64,000 nt of DNA. Origin: Amazonocrinis nigriterrae CENA67 (GTDB taxonomy: Bacteria; Cyanobacteriota; Cyanobacteriia; Cyanobacteriales; Nostocaceae). Positions within the stretch are counted from its first letter, which is position 1. Every line of letters begins with the position of its first letter. The position numbers and the translations under genes were made by a program. The stretch is from assembly GCF_016056305.1 (NCBI RefSeq), contig NZ_JAECZC010000014.1:1-64000 (forward strand), in the 5' to 3' direction. The notes beneath the pieces are model-generated. The model was not told the origin of the DNA, did not search any database, and saw only the letters and a list, made by a program, of their open reading frames with translations. Shown in pieces: positions 7,942 through 18,097 of this stretch.

Positions 7942-10900
7942 ATGACAGCTATTATGCGCGATCGCACAACCAGACTTATTTTAATCGCTTTGAGTGCTTT
8001 TTTGGTAACAATTGCACCTACATTCCCACAGAATTTTTCAGTATTTTTCTCTGCACCCCAGGTGTTAGCACAAACACCAAATCAGCAGCAAACTCAGGCT
8101 GTCTTTGGTAATTTTATCGATTACTTCGCCCAGGAAAGGGAAATTAAAGCACATGAAGGTAGCGTTAACAGTGCCAGTTTTAGTCCTGATGGCAAGTTAA
8201 TTGTGACAGCTGGTGCTGATAACACTGCCCGTGTCTGGGATTTTGCTGGTAAGCAAGTAGCAGAATTAATTGGGCATCAAGCCAGTGTTAAAAGTGCGAA
8301 TTTTAGCCTGGATGGTAAGTTGATAGTCACTGCATCCTTTGATGGTACTGCCCGTATTTGGGATATTTTGGGTAAACAGCTAGCTGAGTTAAAAGGGCAT
8401 CAAGGTAATGTTAACAGTGCGAATTTTAGCCCGGATGCTAAACAGATAGTAACGGCAAGTGCAGATAAAACCGTTCGTATTTGGGATATTTCCGGTAAGC
8501 AACTAGCACAAATTACAGCGCATGAAAACATTGTCACTAGTGCCAGTTTTAGCCCCGATGGTAAGCGGATAGTCACGGCAAGTGCAGATAAAACTGCTCG
8601 GATCTGGGATACATCGGGCAAACAGTTAGTAGAATTAAAAGGACATACTGACACTGTTTTGAATGCGAATTTTAGCCCAGATGGCAAACGTATTGTTACT
8701 GCTTCTGATGATAAAACAGCACGTTTGTGGGATGTGTCGGGTAAGCAGTTAGCCATTTTACAAGGGCATCAAGATAGTGTATATACCGCTAGTTTTAGTC
8801 TTGATGGACAGCTAATCATCACGGCATCGGTAGATAAAATTGCTTTGGTTTGGGAATCGTCAGGGAAGCTGGTAGGAAAATTACAACAGCATACTGGTGG
8901 GGTTAACAGTGCCAGTTTTAGTGCGGATGGAAAGTGGATAGTGACAGCAGCAAATGATGGAACTGCGCGAGTGTGGGATACACAAAGCAAGCTGTTAACT
9001 GAACTCGAAGGACATCAAGCGGAGGTTAAAAGTGCCAGTTTTAGCCCAGATGGTAAGCTAATTGTTACAGGAGCAAACGATGGCACTGCCCGGTTGTGGG
9101 ACGTTTCAAGTAAAAAGCTACTAGCAGTACTTAAGGAAAATGATTCTTGGGTGACAAGTGCTAGTTTTAGCTCTAATGGAAAGTTGATTCTTACCTCATC
9201 TTTAAGTTCTATTCATGTGTGGGATATCTCCGGGAAGTTGCTAACCCAAATCACAGATTTTGATGTTGCTACCCCTAATATCCAGAGAGCCAGTTTTAGC
9301 CCAGATGGGCAGATGATTATTGCAGATAGCCTTTCAGACGGTAACTATGTGTGGGACATCTCCGGGAAGTTAGTAACAAAAGTGAAAGGTTATGACTACG
9401 GTGAAGAATCTAACTTTAGTCCTGATAGACAAAAAAGTGTGACTATATCATACAAAACTGCTTACGTATGGGATCTTTCAGGCAAACTGCTAGCAGAACT
9501 TCAAGGACATAAAGGTGATATCACTATCGCTAAGTTTAGTCCTGATGGTAAGCAGATAGTTACTGCATCTGATGACCAAACAGTACGAGTGTGGAATCTT
9601 TCTCAAAAGCAGCTAGCCCAACTGAAGTTACCAGAAACACCTTCTTACAATAGTGTAGAACCTGAATCAAAAGTTGGGGATTTGTTCGGTTTCCTTAGTA
9701 TTAGCCCTGACGGCAAGCGCGTTATCACCCCAACCAATAACAACACAGCCCGCGTATGGGATATTTCCGGTAAGCTGCTAGTCGAACTTAAAGGGCATCG
9801 GGGCTTTATTCAAAATGCGAGTTTTAGCCCGGATGGTAAGCTTATTCTTACCACAGCTTATGATAACACTACCCTTGTGTGGGATATGAACGGCAAATCT
9901 TTGGTGCAAATCAACGGGGGTAGCGCAAATTTTAGTCCCGATGGCAAGTTAATTGTCACTGCATATGGTGAAAATGCGTTTTTGTGGGATACCTCTGGCA
10001 AGTTATTGGCAGAACTCAAAGGGCATCAGGATAATGTAAACAGCGCCAATTTTAACCCGGATGGCAAACTGATTGTGACTGCATCTTATGATAAAACAGC
10101 TCGTGTATGGGATGTTAAAGGCAATTTACTGGCGGAACTCAAAGGGCATCAGGATGATGTAAGCAGTGCCAATTTTAGCCCAGATGGCAAACTAATTGTT
10201 ACCGCTTCCCGAGATAAAACAGCTCGTGTGTGGGACGTTAAAGGCAATTTACTAGCGGAACTCAAAGGGCATCAGGATGATGTAAGCAGTGCCAATTTTA
10301 GCCCAGATGGCAAATTAATTGTTACTGTTTCACAAGACAAGACAGCGCGTTTATGGAATATCTCTGGTCAACTTTTAACAGAAATTAAAGATGTTCAGTT
10401 TGGGGAAGTTAACCGTCCTAGTTTTAGTTCTGAGGGAAAATTCATTTTGAATGTATATGGTGTTTTTGGGGTATGGGATACTTCCGGTAAGCTAATATCG
10501 GAAATTAACATTCAAGAGAATTTCAATCAGGCTCGCCTTACCCCCGATAGTAAGCGTATTGTCACTCTATCGGGTTTTGAAAAAATTGCTCGGGTGTGGG
10601 ATCTCTCTGGTAATCTTTTGGCGGTACTGCAAGAAGGGATTGAGGCTGAGGTCAAAAGAGCTAGTTTTAGCCCTGATGGGCAGCGAATTGTTACTGTATC
10701 TACTGATAAAATCCCTCGCGTTTGGGATACTTCTGGTAATTTACTCACAGAACTCAAAGGACATGATTCTGATGTCAAAAGTGCGAATTTTAGCTCTAAT
10801 GGAAAACTGATTGTCACCGCATCTTGGGATGGTCTCGTCCGTGTCTGGAATATCAATGGTAAATTGCTAGCGGAACTAATAGGGCATGAACCCAACCTCT

Positions 10901-13830
10901 ATAGTGCGAATTTTAGTCCTGATGGTAAGTTGATTGTGACTGCATCTTATGATAAAATCGCTCGTGTGTGGAATACTTTGGGTAAACTGCTGGTAGAACT
11001 TAAAGGACATCAGGCAGGTGTCACTACTGCTAATTTTAGCCCAAATGGAAAGCTAATTGTCACAGCAAGCGATTATTCTGATAATCCTCGTATTTGGGAT
11101 ACTTCCGGGAAGTTGTTATTAGAACTCCAAGGCGGCGATCGCGGTTTCAAGAGCAACCCCCGTAATGCGATTGCTAATTTTAGCAATGATGGAAAACTGA
11201 TTGTTACTCTATCCGATGGCCTGACTCCCAAGGTGTGGGACACGAATGGTAAGCTATTGGCCCAACTTCAAGGGCATCAGAGATTTATCGGCGCTGCAAG
11301 TTTTAGCCCAGATGGGCAGCACATTATCACTGCATCTAGGGATGGTACTGCCCGTGTGTGGGACACGAATGGCAAGCAACTATTGGAATTAAAAGGTCAT
11401 CAAGACACAGTTAGTGATGCGAGTTTTAGTCCAAATGGAAAGCTAATCGTTACTGCATCTTTTGATGGTACTGCTCGTGTATGGGAAACTTCTGGCACAC
11501 TGGTGGCGGAACTCAAAGGACATTACAACAGAGTCAATAGCGCTAGCTTTAGTCCAGACGGAAAACGCATAGTTACTGCCTCAGAAGATGGTACTACCCG
11601 CATTTGGGATACAAATGGCAAGCATTTAACTACCTTGAAATTAGCAACACCGCCTTCTTCACCAAAAGCTGAAGCCGATCGCCTGCGCGATCGCCAATTC
11701 TACGCCCCCAACTGCGCCCAAGCACTCGACCCTTGGCAAAAAGCTCTAAAAATCTATCAAGAAATCTCTGACAACGAAAATCAAGCAGTCATCCTCGAAC
11801 AACTCGGAAACGCTCATTATTGCCTCAGCGATTACACCAACGCCATTAAATCCTACTCGCAAGCTTTACAAATCGCCCAAAAATCTAACTATCCCCAAAT
11901 AAAAGTCAAAAATCTCGCCAATCTTGGTAATGTTTACAATTCCTTAGCTGACTATGAAACAGCAATTAAGTATTACAACGATGCTTTAAATATTCTAGAA
12001 CAGTACCAAGACACACAACTCGAAACACAGGTTTTACAAAGTCGTGGTAATGTTTACATTTCTCAAGATAAGTATAACGAAGCAATTCCAGACTTATCCC
12101 AAGCATTAGCTATTGACACAAACACCTCTAGTCTTGCTAAAACTAAAGCTAAATTAGCAAATATTTATTATTCATTGGATGATTACAATAAAGCAATTCA
12201 ATATTATAAAGAAGCTGTTGAATTTATACCCAGTGAAGCACTAGGAGGTTTAGGTAATGTTTACCTTGCACTGGGCGATACTGCAAAAGCGATTGAGTTT
12301 CACTCTTCAAGTTTAGCCAAAGCACAACAAAATGAAGATCAAGAAGCTGAGGGTAATGCTTTAAACAATCTTGCTAATTCCCTCCGTCAAGCTGGTAAAT
12401 TGCCGGAGGCTGAGAAACATTTACGGGAAGCGATCGCTATTTGGGAAAACCTCCGCATTCAACTAGACGATGCCAACAAAATCTCTATCTTTGAAAAACA
12501 AGCCCGTACCTACCGCCTGCTACAAAAAGTCTTGATTGCTCAAAATAAAATCACTGAAGCTTTAGAAATATCTGAACGTGGTAGGGCAAGAGCTTTTATT
12601 GATTTACTCAATAAACGAGTATCCCCTAATCAAACAGAACAATCAAAAGTTACAGCACTGAATATTGCACAAATTAAACAAATTGCTAAAAACGAAAATG
12701 CAACTTTGGTTCAATATTCAATTATTACTGATGAATTTCAAGTTGGTGGTAAACGGCAAATTCAAGATTCAGAACTATATATTTGGGTCATCAAACCCAC
12801 AGGTGAAGTCACATTTCATCGTAGCGATCTTAAGCCTTTGTGGCAAACAGAAAAGATAACTCTCAAGGAATTAGTTGACCAAACCCGCTTTTCTATGGGT
12901 GTGATAGATATCAATAGGCGCAACTCTCGCAGTATCTTTAGAGTTTCACTAACAGAGAAAATAAATCAACCCAAAGGCTTACAGCGACTCCATGATTTTT
13001 TAATCAAACCGATTGCAGATATCCTTCCCAATAATCCCAATGACCGAGTTATCTTTATCCCTCAAGGTGAATTATTTCTTGTTCCTTTCCCAGCGTTGCA
13101 ATATGACGAAGATAAATATCTAATTGAAAAACACACCATCCTGACTGCACCATCAATTCAGGTATTGGATTTTACATCCAAGCAACAACGACGTGTAAAG
13201 CCTTTAAACCCCAAGTCTTTGATTGTAGGTAATCCTACAATGCCAAAAGTGGAGTTGCAACCAGAAAAACCCCCTGAACAATTAAGAAATTTACCTTGGG
13301 CGGAAAAGGAGGCTAAAAATATTGCTGAAATCCTGAAAACGCGAGCCTTGACAGGTAACGAAGCCAGCAAAACCGCAATTTTACAGCAGATTTCCCAAGC
13401 TGTAATTATTCACTTTGCTACCCACGGTTTACTTGATGATAACCGGGGATTAGGAAGTGCGATCGCTCTTGCACCCTCCAATCAAGATAACGGTTTGCTC
13501 ACCGCAGAAGAAATCTTGAACCTGAAGCTAAATGCAGATTTAGTCGTTCTCAGCGCTTGCAACACCGGACGCGGACGTATTACTGGTGATGGTGTGATTG
13601 GTTTATCTCGTTCTTTAATTAGCGCAGGTGTTCCCAGCGTCGTTGTTTCCTTGTGGGCGGTTTCTGATAATTCAACTTCATTTCTGATGACAGAATTTTA
13701 TCAAAATCTGCAACAAAAACTAGATAAAGCCACTGCACTAAGAAAAGCCATGCTGACAACAATGCAACAGAAAAAATATCAAAAACCCTTACATTGGGCT
13801 GCTTTCACCTTAATCGGTGAAGCTAGCTGA
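7942..13830 (+). CDS. Giant WD40-TPR-CHAT (caspase-like) protein
   Basis: About 1962 aa from this start. A signal-peptide-like leader (LILIALSAFLVTIAPTF, ending near VLAQT) comes first. Next are 28 WD40 repeats (about residues 65-1235), each with a GHxxxV...FSPDGK...VWD pattern, a number that fits four seven-bladed propellers. TPR repeats follow (about 1250-1505), then a C-terminal CHAT domain (about 1590-1962). The CHAT dyad is present: His 1828 in HFATHG and Cys 1873 in LSACNTG. CHAT proteins are caspase-related peptidases, so this may be a sensor-scaffold with protease output. Start is uncertain: an open TTG at 7849 would include the CHAT remnant; ATGs at 7927, 7942 and 7954 all lack a clear Shine-Dalgarno. 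Confidence 0.85.
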   Translation: MTAIMRDRTTRLILIALSAFLVTIAPTFPQNFSVFFSAPQVLAQTPNQQQTQAVFGNFIDYFAQEREIKAHEGSVNSASFSPDGKLIVTAGADNTARVWDFAGKQVAELIGHQASVKSANFSLDGKLIVTASFDGTARIWDILGKQLAELKGHQGNVNSANFSPDAKQIVTASADKTVRIWDISGKQLAQITAHENIVTSASFSPDGKRIVTASADKTARIWDTSGKQLVELKGHTDTVLNANFSPDGKRIVTASDDKTARLWDVSGKQLAILQGHQDSVYTASFSLDGQLIITASVDKIALVWESSGKLVGKLQQHTGGVNSASFSADGKWIVTAANDGTARVWDTQSKLLTELEGHQAEVKSASFSPDGKLIVTGANDGTARLWDVSSKKLLAVLKENDSWVTSASFSSNGKLILTSSLSSIHVWDISGKLLTQITDFDVATPNIQRASFSPDGQMIIADSLSDGNYVWDISGKLVTKVKGYDYGEESNFSPDRQKSVTISYKTAYVWDLSGKLLAELQGHKGDITIAKFSPDGKQIVTASDDQTVRVWNLSQKQLAQLKLPETPSYNSVEPESKVGDLFGFLSISPDGKRVITPTNNNTARVWDISGKLLVELKGHRGFIQNASFSPDGKLILTTAYDNTTLVWDMNGKSLVQINGGSANFSPDGKLIVTAYGENAFLWDTSGKLLAELKGHQDNVNSANFNPDGKLIVTASYDKTARVWDVKGNLLAELKGHQDDVSSANFSPDGKLIVTASRDKTARVWDVKGNLLAELKGHQDDVSSANFSPDGKLIVTVSQDKTARLWNISGQLLTEIKDVQFGEVNRPSFSSEGKFILNVYGVFGVWDTSGKLISEINIQENFNQARLTPDSKRIVTLSGFEKIARVWDLSGNLLAVLQEGIEAEVKRASFSPDGQRIVTVSTDKIPRVWDTSGNLLTELKGHDSDVKSANFSSNGKLIVTASWDGLVRVWNINGKLLAELIGHEPNLYSANFSPDGKLIVTASYDKIARVWNTLGKLLVELKGHQAGVTTANFSPNGKLIVTASDYSDNPRIWDTSGKLLLELQGGDRGFKSNPRNAIANFSNDGKLIVTLSDGLTPKVWDTNGKLLAQLQGHQRFIGAASFSPDGQHIITASRDGTARVWDTNGKQLLELKGHQDTVSDASFSPNGKLIVTASFDGTARVWETSGTLVAELKGHYNRVNSASFSPDGKRIVTASEDGTTRIWDTNGKHLTTLKLATPPSSPKAEADRLRDRQFYAPNCAQALDPWQKALKIYQEISDNENQAVILEQLGNAHYCLSDYTNAIKSYSQALQIAQKSNYPQIKVKNLANLGNVYNSLADYETAIKYYNDALNILEQYQDTQLETQVLQSRGNVYISQDKYNEAIPDLSQALAIDTNTSSLAKTKAKLANIYYSLDDYNKAIQYYKEAVEFIPSEALGGLGNVYLALGDTAKAIEFHSSSLAKAQQNEDQEAEGNALNNLANSLRQAGKLPEAEKHLREAIAIWENLRIQLDDANKISIFEKQARTYRLLQKVLIAQNKITEALEISERGRARAFIDLLNKRVSPNQTEQSKVTALNIAQIKQIAKNENATLVQYSIITDEFQVGGKRQIQDSELYIWVIKPTGEVTFHRSDLKPLWQTEKITLKELVDQTRFSMGVIDINRRNSRSIFRVSLTEKINQPKGLQRLHDFLIKPIADILPNNPNDRVIFIPQGELFLVPFPALQYDEDKYLIEKHTILTAPSIQVLDFTSKQQRRVKPLNPKSLIVGNPTMPKVELQPEKPPEQLRNLPWAEKEAKNIAEILKTRALTGNEASKTAILQQISQAVIIHFATHGLLDDNRGLGSAIALAPSNQDNGLLTAEEILNLKLNADLVVLSACNTGRGRITGDGVIGLSRSLISAGVPSVVVSLWAVSDNSTSFLMTEFYQNLQQKLDKATALRKAMLTTMQQKKYQKPLHWAAFTLIGEAS

Positions 13831-14234
13831 GTAATTTGTCAGTTGTCAGTTGTTAACACTCTACCTTGCTCCCCCACCGCTGAAGCACTAACTTTTTACC
13901 TAAAATTAGGATCTTATCTGGTAAAAAATTTTTTGAAAGTGAAAACTATACTCAAATTCTAATTCACCACTGATGTGAATTCAAACCCCTCTTATCCTTT
14001 AAGGGTTTTGAGAATTTTCCAGAGCCATGCTTTTTTTTAAGAAACACTCGCCCAAAGTCCTATTTATTAAATCGAGCTTTTTCCTTGAAAGTGTTTCTTT
14101 GTTTGGCAAGAAGACTATTGACAAATGAACCGTAATTTGGATTTGTCCACAGTGGGCAACAGGCGGTTTCAAGTTTATTTACCCATCAGGCCACAGCAGC
14201 CTTAACCAACTTACGTAAATTTGTTTGATACATT
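13831..14234. other. Intergenic, no supported gene
   Basis: This 404-bp AT-rich gap should hold the multicopper oxidase promoter. It contains an inverted pair agaaacact (near 14040) and agtgtttct (near 14090) separated by about 45 bases, which could form a long-loop hairpin. No convincing coding sequence was found. Confidence 0.4.
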
Positions 14235-16001
14235 ATGTATCCATATAGAAAGAAAGCAGCAATACTAAGCAGAAGACAGTTTATCTTTGCAGGTGCCAGC
14301 GGTGGAGCAGCATTTCTTGCCACTGGCCTGCTCAAGGCAAGTAAAACTCGTGCGACCTTGCCTGTGGAGATCACAAAGTTTACTGAAACTCTACCTATCC
14401 CGTTTCCAACTGCGCCACCCAGTACTTTGACCATCGCACGCAGTTCACACTCGTTCCACACCAACTTAGGCGCAGGCCCCACATTGGCTTATGGTGGTTT
14501 ATCTATTCTTGGCCCAACTATCGAAGTTACAAGAGGCACGCCTGTTAGCATCAACGTATTTAACAATATTGTTGGAGACCATCCGTTTTTGCAAGCAGTT
14601 GACCCGGAGTTGACTGGTACTCTAGAGTCTGACAAAACTAGCCCCCGAGTATCGGTGCATCTGCATGGTAGCAACACCGAACCTCAAAGTGACGGCTACC
14701 CAATGGACACGTTTAGGCCAGGGCAGAATTACCTGTACAACTTCAACAACAATCAGGAAGCAACTACCCTTTGGTATCACGACCATTCAATGGGAATTAC
14801 AGGTTTAAATGTCTTAGCCGGTCTTGCGGGGTTTTACCTCATCAGGGACATTGATGATCCTGCGGGTGGCAATGGGCCACTGGGTCTACCAGCTGGAGCG
14901 CCCTATGAAATACCACTGGTTATACAAGACCGTTCTTTCAACACCGATGGCTCTGTATCTCACCCCAACCAACCACCCTGGTTAATAGAGTATGTCGTTG
15001 ATGTCGCTACTGTTAATGGTAAAGCTTGGCCGAATCTGAATGTAGACCGTACCCTCTACCGATTCCGGATTATTAATGGCTCAAGCGCACGGACTTACAA
15101 TCTCAAGCTGTCCTCAAAGCAGCCAATCATTCAAATCGGTACCGACCAAGGTTTGCTCAACGCACCGGTGTATTTGTCCAGTCTGCTGCTTTCCCCTGGC
15201 GAACGGGCTGATGTGTTGATCGACTTTTCCAAGAGTCTGTCGGGAGAGAAAATTGTCTTAGAAAATGATGCGATTTCACCATATCCATCTGGTAGGCCTA
15301 AGTTCTTCGTATTTAACCCTGAACTGCCCGAAATTATGCAATTCACAGTCAACGCTGGTGCCGCTGCTCCGAAGCCAATTCCTAGTGTACTGAGACTGCA
15401 TAAACCACTGATAAAACCAATTGCTGTTGAGCCGGTACGGCAACGGTTCCTGACACTGGTAGAGATTTCGGGGCCAACTGGGCCGATTGTGTTACTGCTG
15501 AACTATCTCTACTGGGATGAGGGATTCAAAAACCCGGAACTGATGGAACGACCGAAAGTGGATACCGTGGAGCAGTGGAATATCATCAATCTTCAGCCTG
15601 TTGCTCACCCAATGCACTTGCATCTAGTCCCGTTTCAGATTCTAAATCGACAAAAGATTAATGCAAGCAAATATCTCAAAGCATACTATGCTAAGGGGCC
15701 TCGTACAGTCATCTCAGAACATGCAACCGGTGGCCACCAGGTACCTGGTAGCTACCCACCACCTGATCCTACCCCCTTTGCGATCGGCCCAGCCAGACCA
15801 CCAGCACCAAACGAGGCTGGATGGAAAGATACAGTACTAGTCAACCCTTATGAAGTCACCCGCCTAATCGTCCCGTTTGGCGCTCAAGCCGCCGAGAACC
15901 TACCCTTCGGCAACTCGTTTATTGGAACCTACGTCTGGCACTGCCATATGCTTGGACATGAGGACAATGAGATGATGTTGCCTTTCGAGATAATAGCCTA
16001 G
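14235..16001 (+). CDS. Multicopper oxidase, Tat-exported
   Basis: Laccase/bilirubin-oxidase-like enzyme of 588 aa that oxidises a substrate while reducing O2 to water. A twin-arginine-type leader (SRRQFIFAGASGG, residues 12-24) implies folded export to the periplasm. All copper motifs are present: HLHG (His 142, 144), WYHDHS (His 182, 184), HPMHLH (His 458, 461, 463) and WHCHMLGHEDNEMM (His 569, Cys 570, His 571, His 575, axial Met 580). The T1 axial ligand is therefore methionine. Three cupredoxin domains are expected. Substrate (phenolics, bilirubin, Mn or Cu) cannot be decided. No partner gene is adjacent; repeats follow. Confidence 0.9.
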   Translation: MYPYRKKAAILSRRQFIFAGASGGAAFLATGLLKASKTRATLPVEITKFTETLPIPFPTAPPSTLTIARSSHSFHTNLGAGPTLAYGGLSILGPTIEVTRGTPVSINVFNNIVGDHPFLQAVDPELTGTLESDKTSPRVSVHLHGSNTEPQSDGYPMDTFRPGQNYLYNFNNNQEATTLWYHDHSMGITGLNVLAGLAGFYLIRDIDDPAGGNGPLGLPAGAPYEIPLVIQDRSFNTDGSVSHPNQPPWLIEYVVDVATVNGKAWPNLNVDRTLYRFRIINGSSARTYNLKLSSKQPIIQIGTDQGLLNAPVYLSSLLLSPGERADVLIDFSKSLSGEKIVLENDAISPYPSGRPKFFVFNPELPEIMQFTVNAGAAAPKPIPSVLRLHKPLIKPIAVEPVRQRFLTLVEISGPTGPIVLLLNYLYWDEGFKNPELMERPKVDTVEQWNIINLQPVAHPMHLHLVPFQILNRQKINASKYLKAYYAKGPRTVISEHATGGHQVPGSYPPPDPTPFAIGPARPPAPNEAGWKDTVLVNPYEVTRLIVPFGAQAAENLPFGNSFIGTYVWHCHMLGHEDNEMMLPFEIIA

Positions 16002-16415
16002 CACCGCTACTTTCACTGCGCGTAATACCATTTCGTAATTCGTAATTCGTAATTAAATGGGTACAGCAGCCAACACCAAATTGAAAATTTGGTGATGCTT
16101 CGTTGGTGGTGGGTTCAGCAGCTCACACTGATTGTCACTACGAATTACCCTTCGGGTGACGCTCGCAAGCTCGCTACCGCTGCGCTAACGGCAGTCCCCC
16201 AGACGCTCGTTCGCCTTTGGCGTCTCCCCTTGGGAGAAGACACAGCTTAGCTACGCTAACGACGGAAACCGCCCTTCGGGTTCGCCACTTTGCCATCTCG
16301 GCAGAAGCCAAGACGGCAAGTGGACTCACCAAGATGGGGGCTGCCTCACGAATTACGAATTACGAATTATTTTGACAACTAATACGTAACCAAATCCAGT
16401 TTGCAGATAAATTTT
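16002..16415. other. Intergenic filled by a repeat element
   Basis: Between the oxidase and the PEP-CTERM-like gene the DNA is almost wholly the inverted-repeat element at 16032-16370. I see no gene here. Confidence 0.6.
16032..16370. repeat. Inverted-repeat element with heptamer ends
   Basis: The ends are tandem heptamers: ttcgtaattcgtaattcgta (from 16032) and the opposite-strand version cgaattacgaattacgaatt (from 16349). The GC-rich interior contains ccttcgggtgacgct and gctgcgctaacg modules. These also occur in the elements at 26679-26974 and 44260-44534, so the interior is shared while the ends differ. Confidence 0.6.
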
Positions 16416-17537
16416 ATGAAGTTACTCTCCACTCTAGCTATTAGTGCTTATTCAATTTCGCTCAGTTTCCTCACTATAGTTTCACCTGTTCATGCAGCAT
16501 CTCAAGGCGAAACTAATACTGGCACAAATATTCTATCAGATGGTTTCAGTAGTGTAGAAGGACAACTAGAGAATGAGAAAGTTGACTTCTACAACTTTTC
16601 CAATTTTGATCCTGGAAAGTTATTTACTGTCGAGGTAAATTCACAGTCATTTGATCCACTTCTAGGGCAACTGGATAGTTTTGGTAATATCATCGCTATC
16701 AACGATGACCAATCTGACAACAATGTTCTGCCCATCTTAACCGGAGAGATACCTGCTAGTGGCAGCCTGAACTTTGCTGTGTCTGGCTTGAGAGACATTA
16801 ACCTCAAAGGAAACCACTTTGAATCTGGTTTATATACATTATCATTAAAAACATTTGCTTTACCCAGTAGTTCGACTAATTCAACACTAGTCAATGGTGG
16901 TTTTGAAACTGGCAATTTTAACGGATGGACAACACTAGGCTCTACCAATATTGAAACGACAACATTTGGCAGTGGCCCAACGCAAGGAAATTCGCAAGCT
17001 TTGTTGTCAACTGGTGGCGCTACATTTAATGATTCAATTCTAGAAAAATTTCTGGCATTAGAAGATGAGAGTCTGAATAGTCTTGGCAAAGGACAAGTTA
17101 CTCAAGGTTCAGCTATTCAACAAACATTCACAGCTAAAGCTGGAGACATTTTGAGTTTCGATTGGGATTTCTTGACCAATGAGGTATTACCGCCAATTAC
17201 TTTTTCAGATTTCTCCTTTGTTTCAATTAGTTCACAAGACAACTCCGTCAGTTCCTTATTAGCACTGGCTGATGTGACCGATACCACATCGGAATTTTCT
17301 CTGACAGACTTTTTTCAAGAGACTGGCTTTAAGACTTTTTCGTTCAAGTTGCCAACTACAGGAACATACACCTTAGGACTTGGAGTTCTAGATGTGGGAG
17401 ATAGTGATATTGATTCTGGACTTTTGATTGACAATTTTAAACTTACCTCTGTTCCCGAATCCACTTCTGGACTAAGTTTATTAGGATTTAGTACTCTAGT
17501 ACTATTAAAATTTCGCAGGAAAATCTACCCTAAATAA
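16416..17537 (+). CDS. Exported PEP-CTERM-like protein with pre-peptidase-type N-domain
   Basis: About 373 aa from ATG at 16416 (a TTG five codons upstream is less likely). Signal peptide MKLLSTLAISAYSISLSF, cleavage near VHAAS. Residues about 30-130 resemble bacterial pre-peptidase C-terminal-type beta domains (VDFYNFSNF, LDSFGNIIAINDDQSDNN). A second beta-rich region follows NGGFETGNFNGWT. The tail has VPES, a hydrophobic helix (SGLSLLGFSTLVLLKF) and basic residues RRKIYPK, which is the PEP-CTERM sorting layout with the final P of PEP replaced by S. Likely a secreted or surface protein; function unknown. Confidence 0.7.
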   Translation: MKLLSTLAISAYSISLSFLTIVSPVHAASQGETNTGTNILSDGFSSVEGQLENEKVDFYNFSNFDPGKLFTVEVNSQSFDPLLGQLDSFGNIIAINDDQSDNNVLPILTGEIPASGSLNFAVSGLRDINLKGNHFESGLYTLSLKTFALPSSSTNSTLVNGGFETGNFNGWTTLGSTNIETTTFGSGPTQGNSQALLSTGGATFNDSILEKFLALEDESLNSLGKGQVTQGSAIQQTFTAKAGDILSFDWDFLTNEVLPPITFSDFSFVSISSQDNSVSSLLALADVTDTTSEFSLTDFFQETGFKTFSFKLPTTGTYTLGLGVLDVGDSDIDSGLLIDNFKLTSVPESTSGLSLLGFSTLVLLKFRRKIYPK

Positions 17538-18097
17538 CTAAGTATGACTGTGAAATTTCTGATCTTTCAGCCATTCTCTTAACTTGATCCTTAATTGATC
17601 GATCTTCTCTACTCAAAAATTAAGAAAAAGTAAATAATTATTACGTGATTGAAACAGTTCAACACACTAGTTGCAAAAACTGATTGACAAATGTATGTCT
17701 ATGGCTTGATTGCTGCTTTCATTGACTAGTCATTTAAGACACAGAGAAAGTACTGAATAAGACTTTCATCAAGAGAGTACTAACGAGTCGAGCAACGCAA
17801 CATTAGTTAATCAACAAACTAATTAACTTGCGATCGCTAACAAAAAAGTAGTAGTAATGAAACTATAACTTAGCATACATTATTGCTGTAACTATGGGTA
17901 TTCCAGCAATCAACCTTTCTGGAATGACCCTCACAAAGAAACTGGATTCCAACCGCTAGCATTTGTGTTTAAGGAAAAAAGCGCCTTGCGCTTTGCCTGT
18001 GCAAATACACGAATAACCCTCAATTTGATGATGGTGATCACCACAAACTGTAAACACTAGGGCAAAAAAATCCATTAGCGAAAGCGGCAATTAAACA
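17538..18097. other. Intergenic, no supported gene
   Basis: This 560-bp stretch is AT-rich with one GCGATCGC. Around 17890-18058 one + frame stays open for about 58 codons (starting NYGYSSNQPFWNDP), but it has no start codon and no family I recognise. A short hairpin-forming aaagcgccttgcgcttt lies near 17977. Confidence 0.35.

Noticed and set aside
8400-10895. Several minus-strand frames of 70-120 codons opposite the WD40 repeats
   Set aside because: They are shadows of the repeated coding strand; their composition simply mirrors the repeats and they lack starts with ribosome binding sites.
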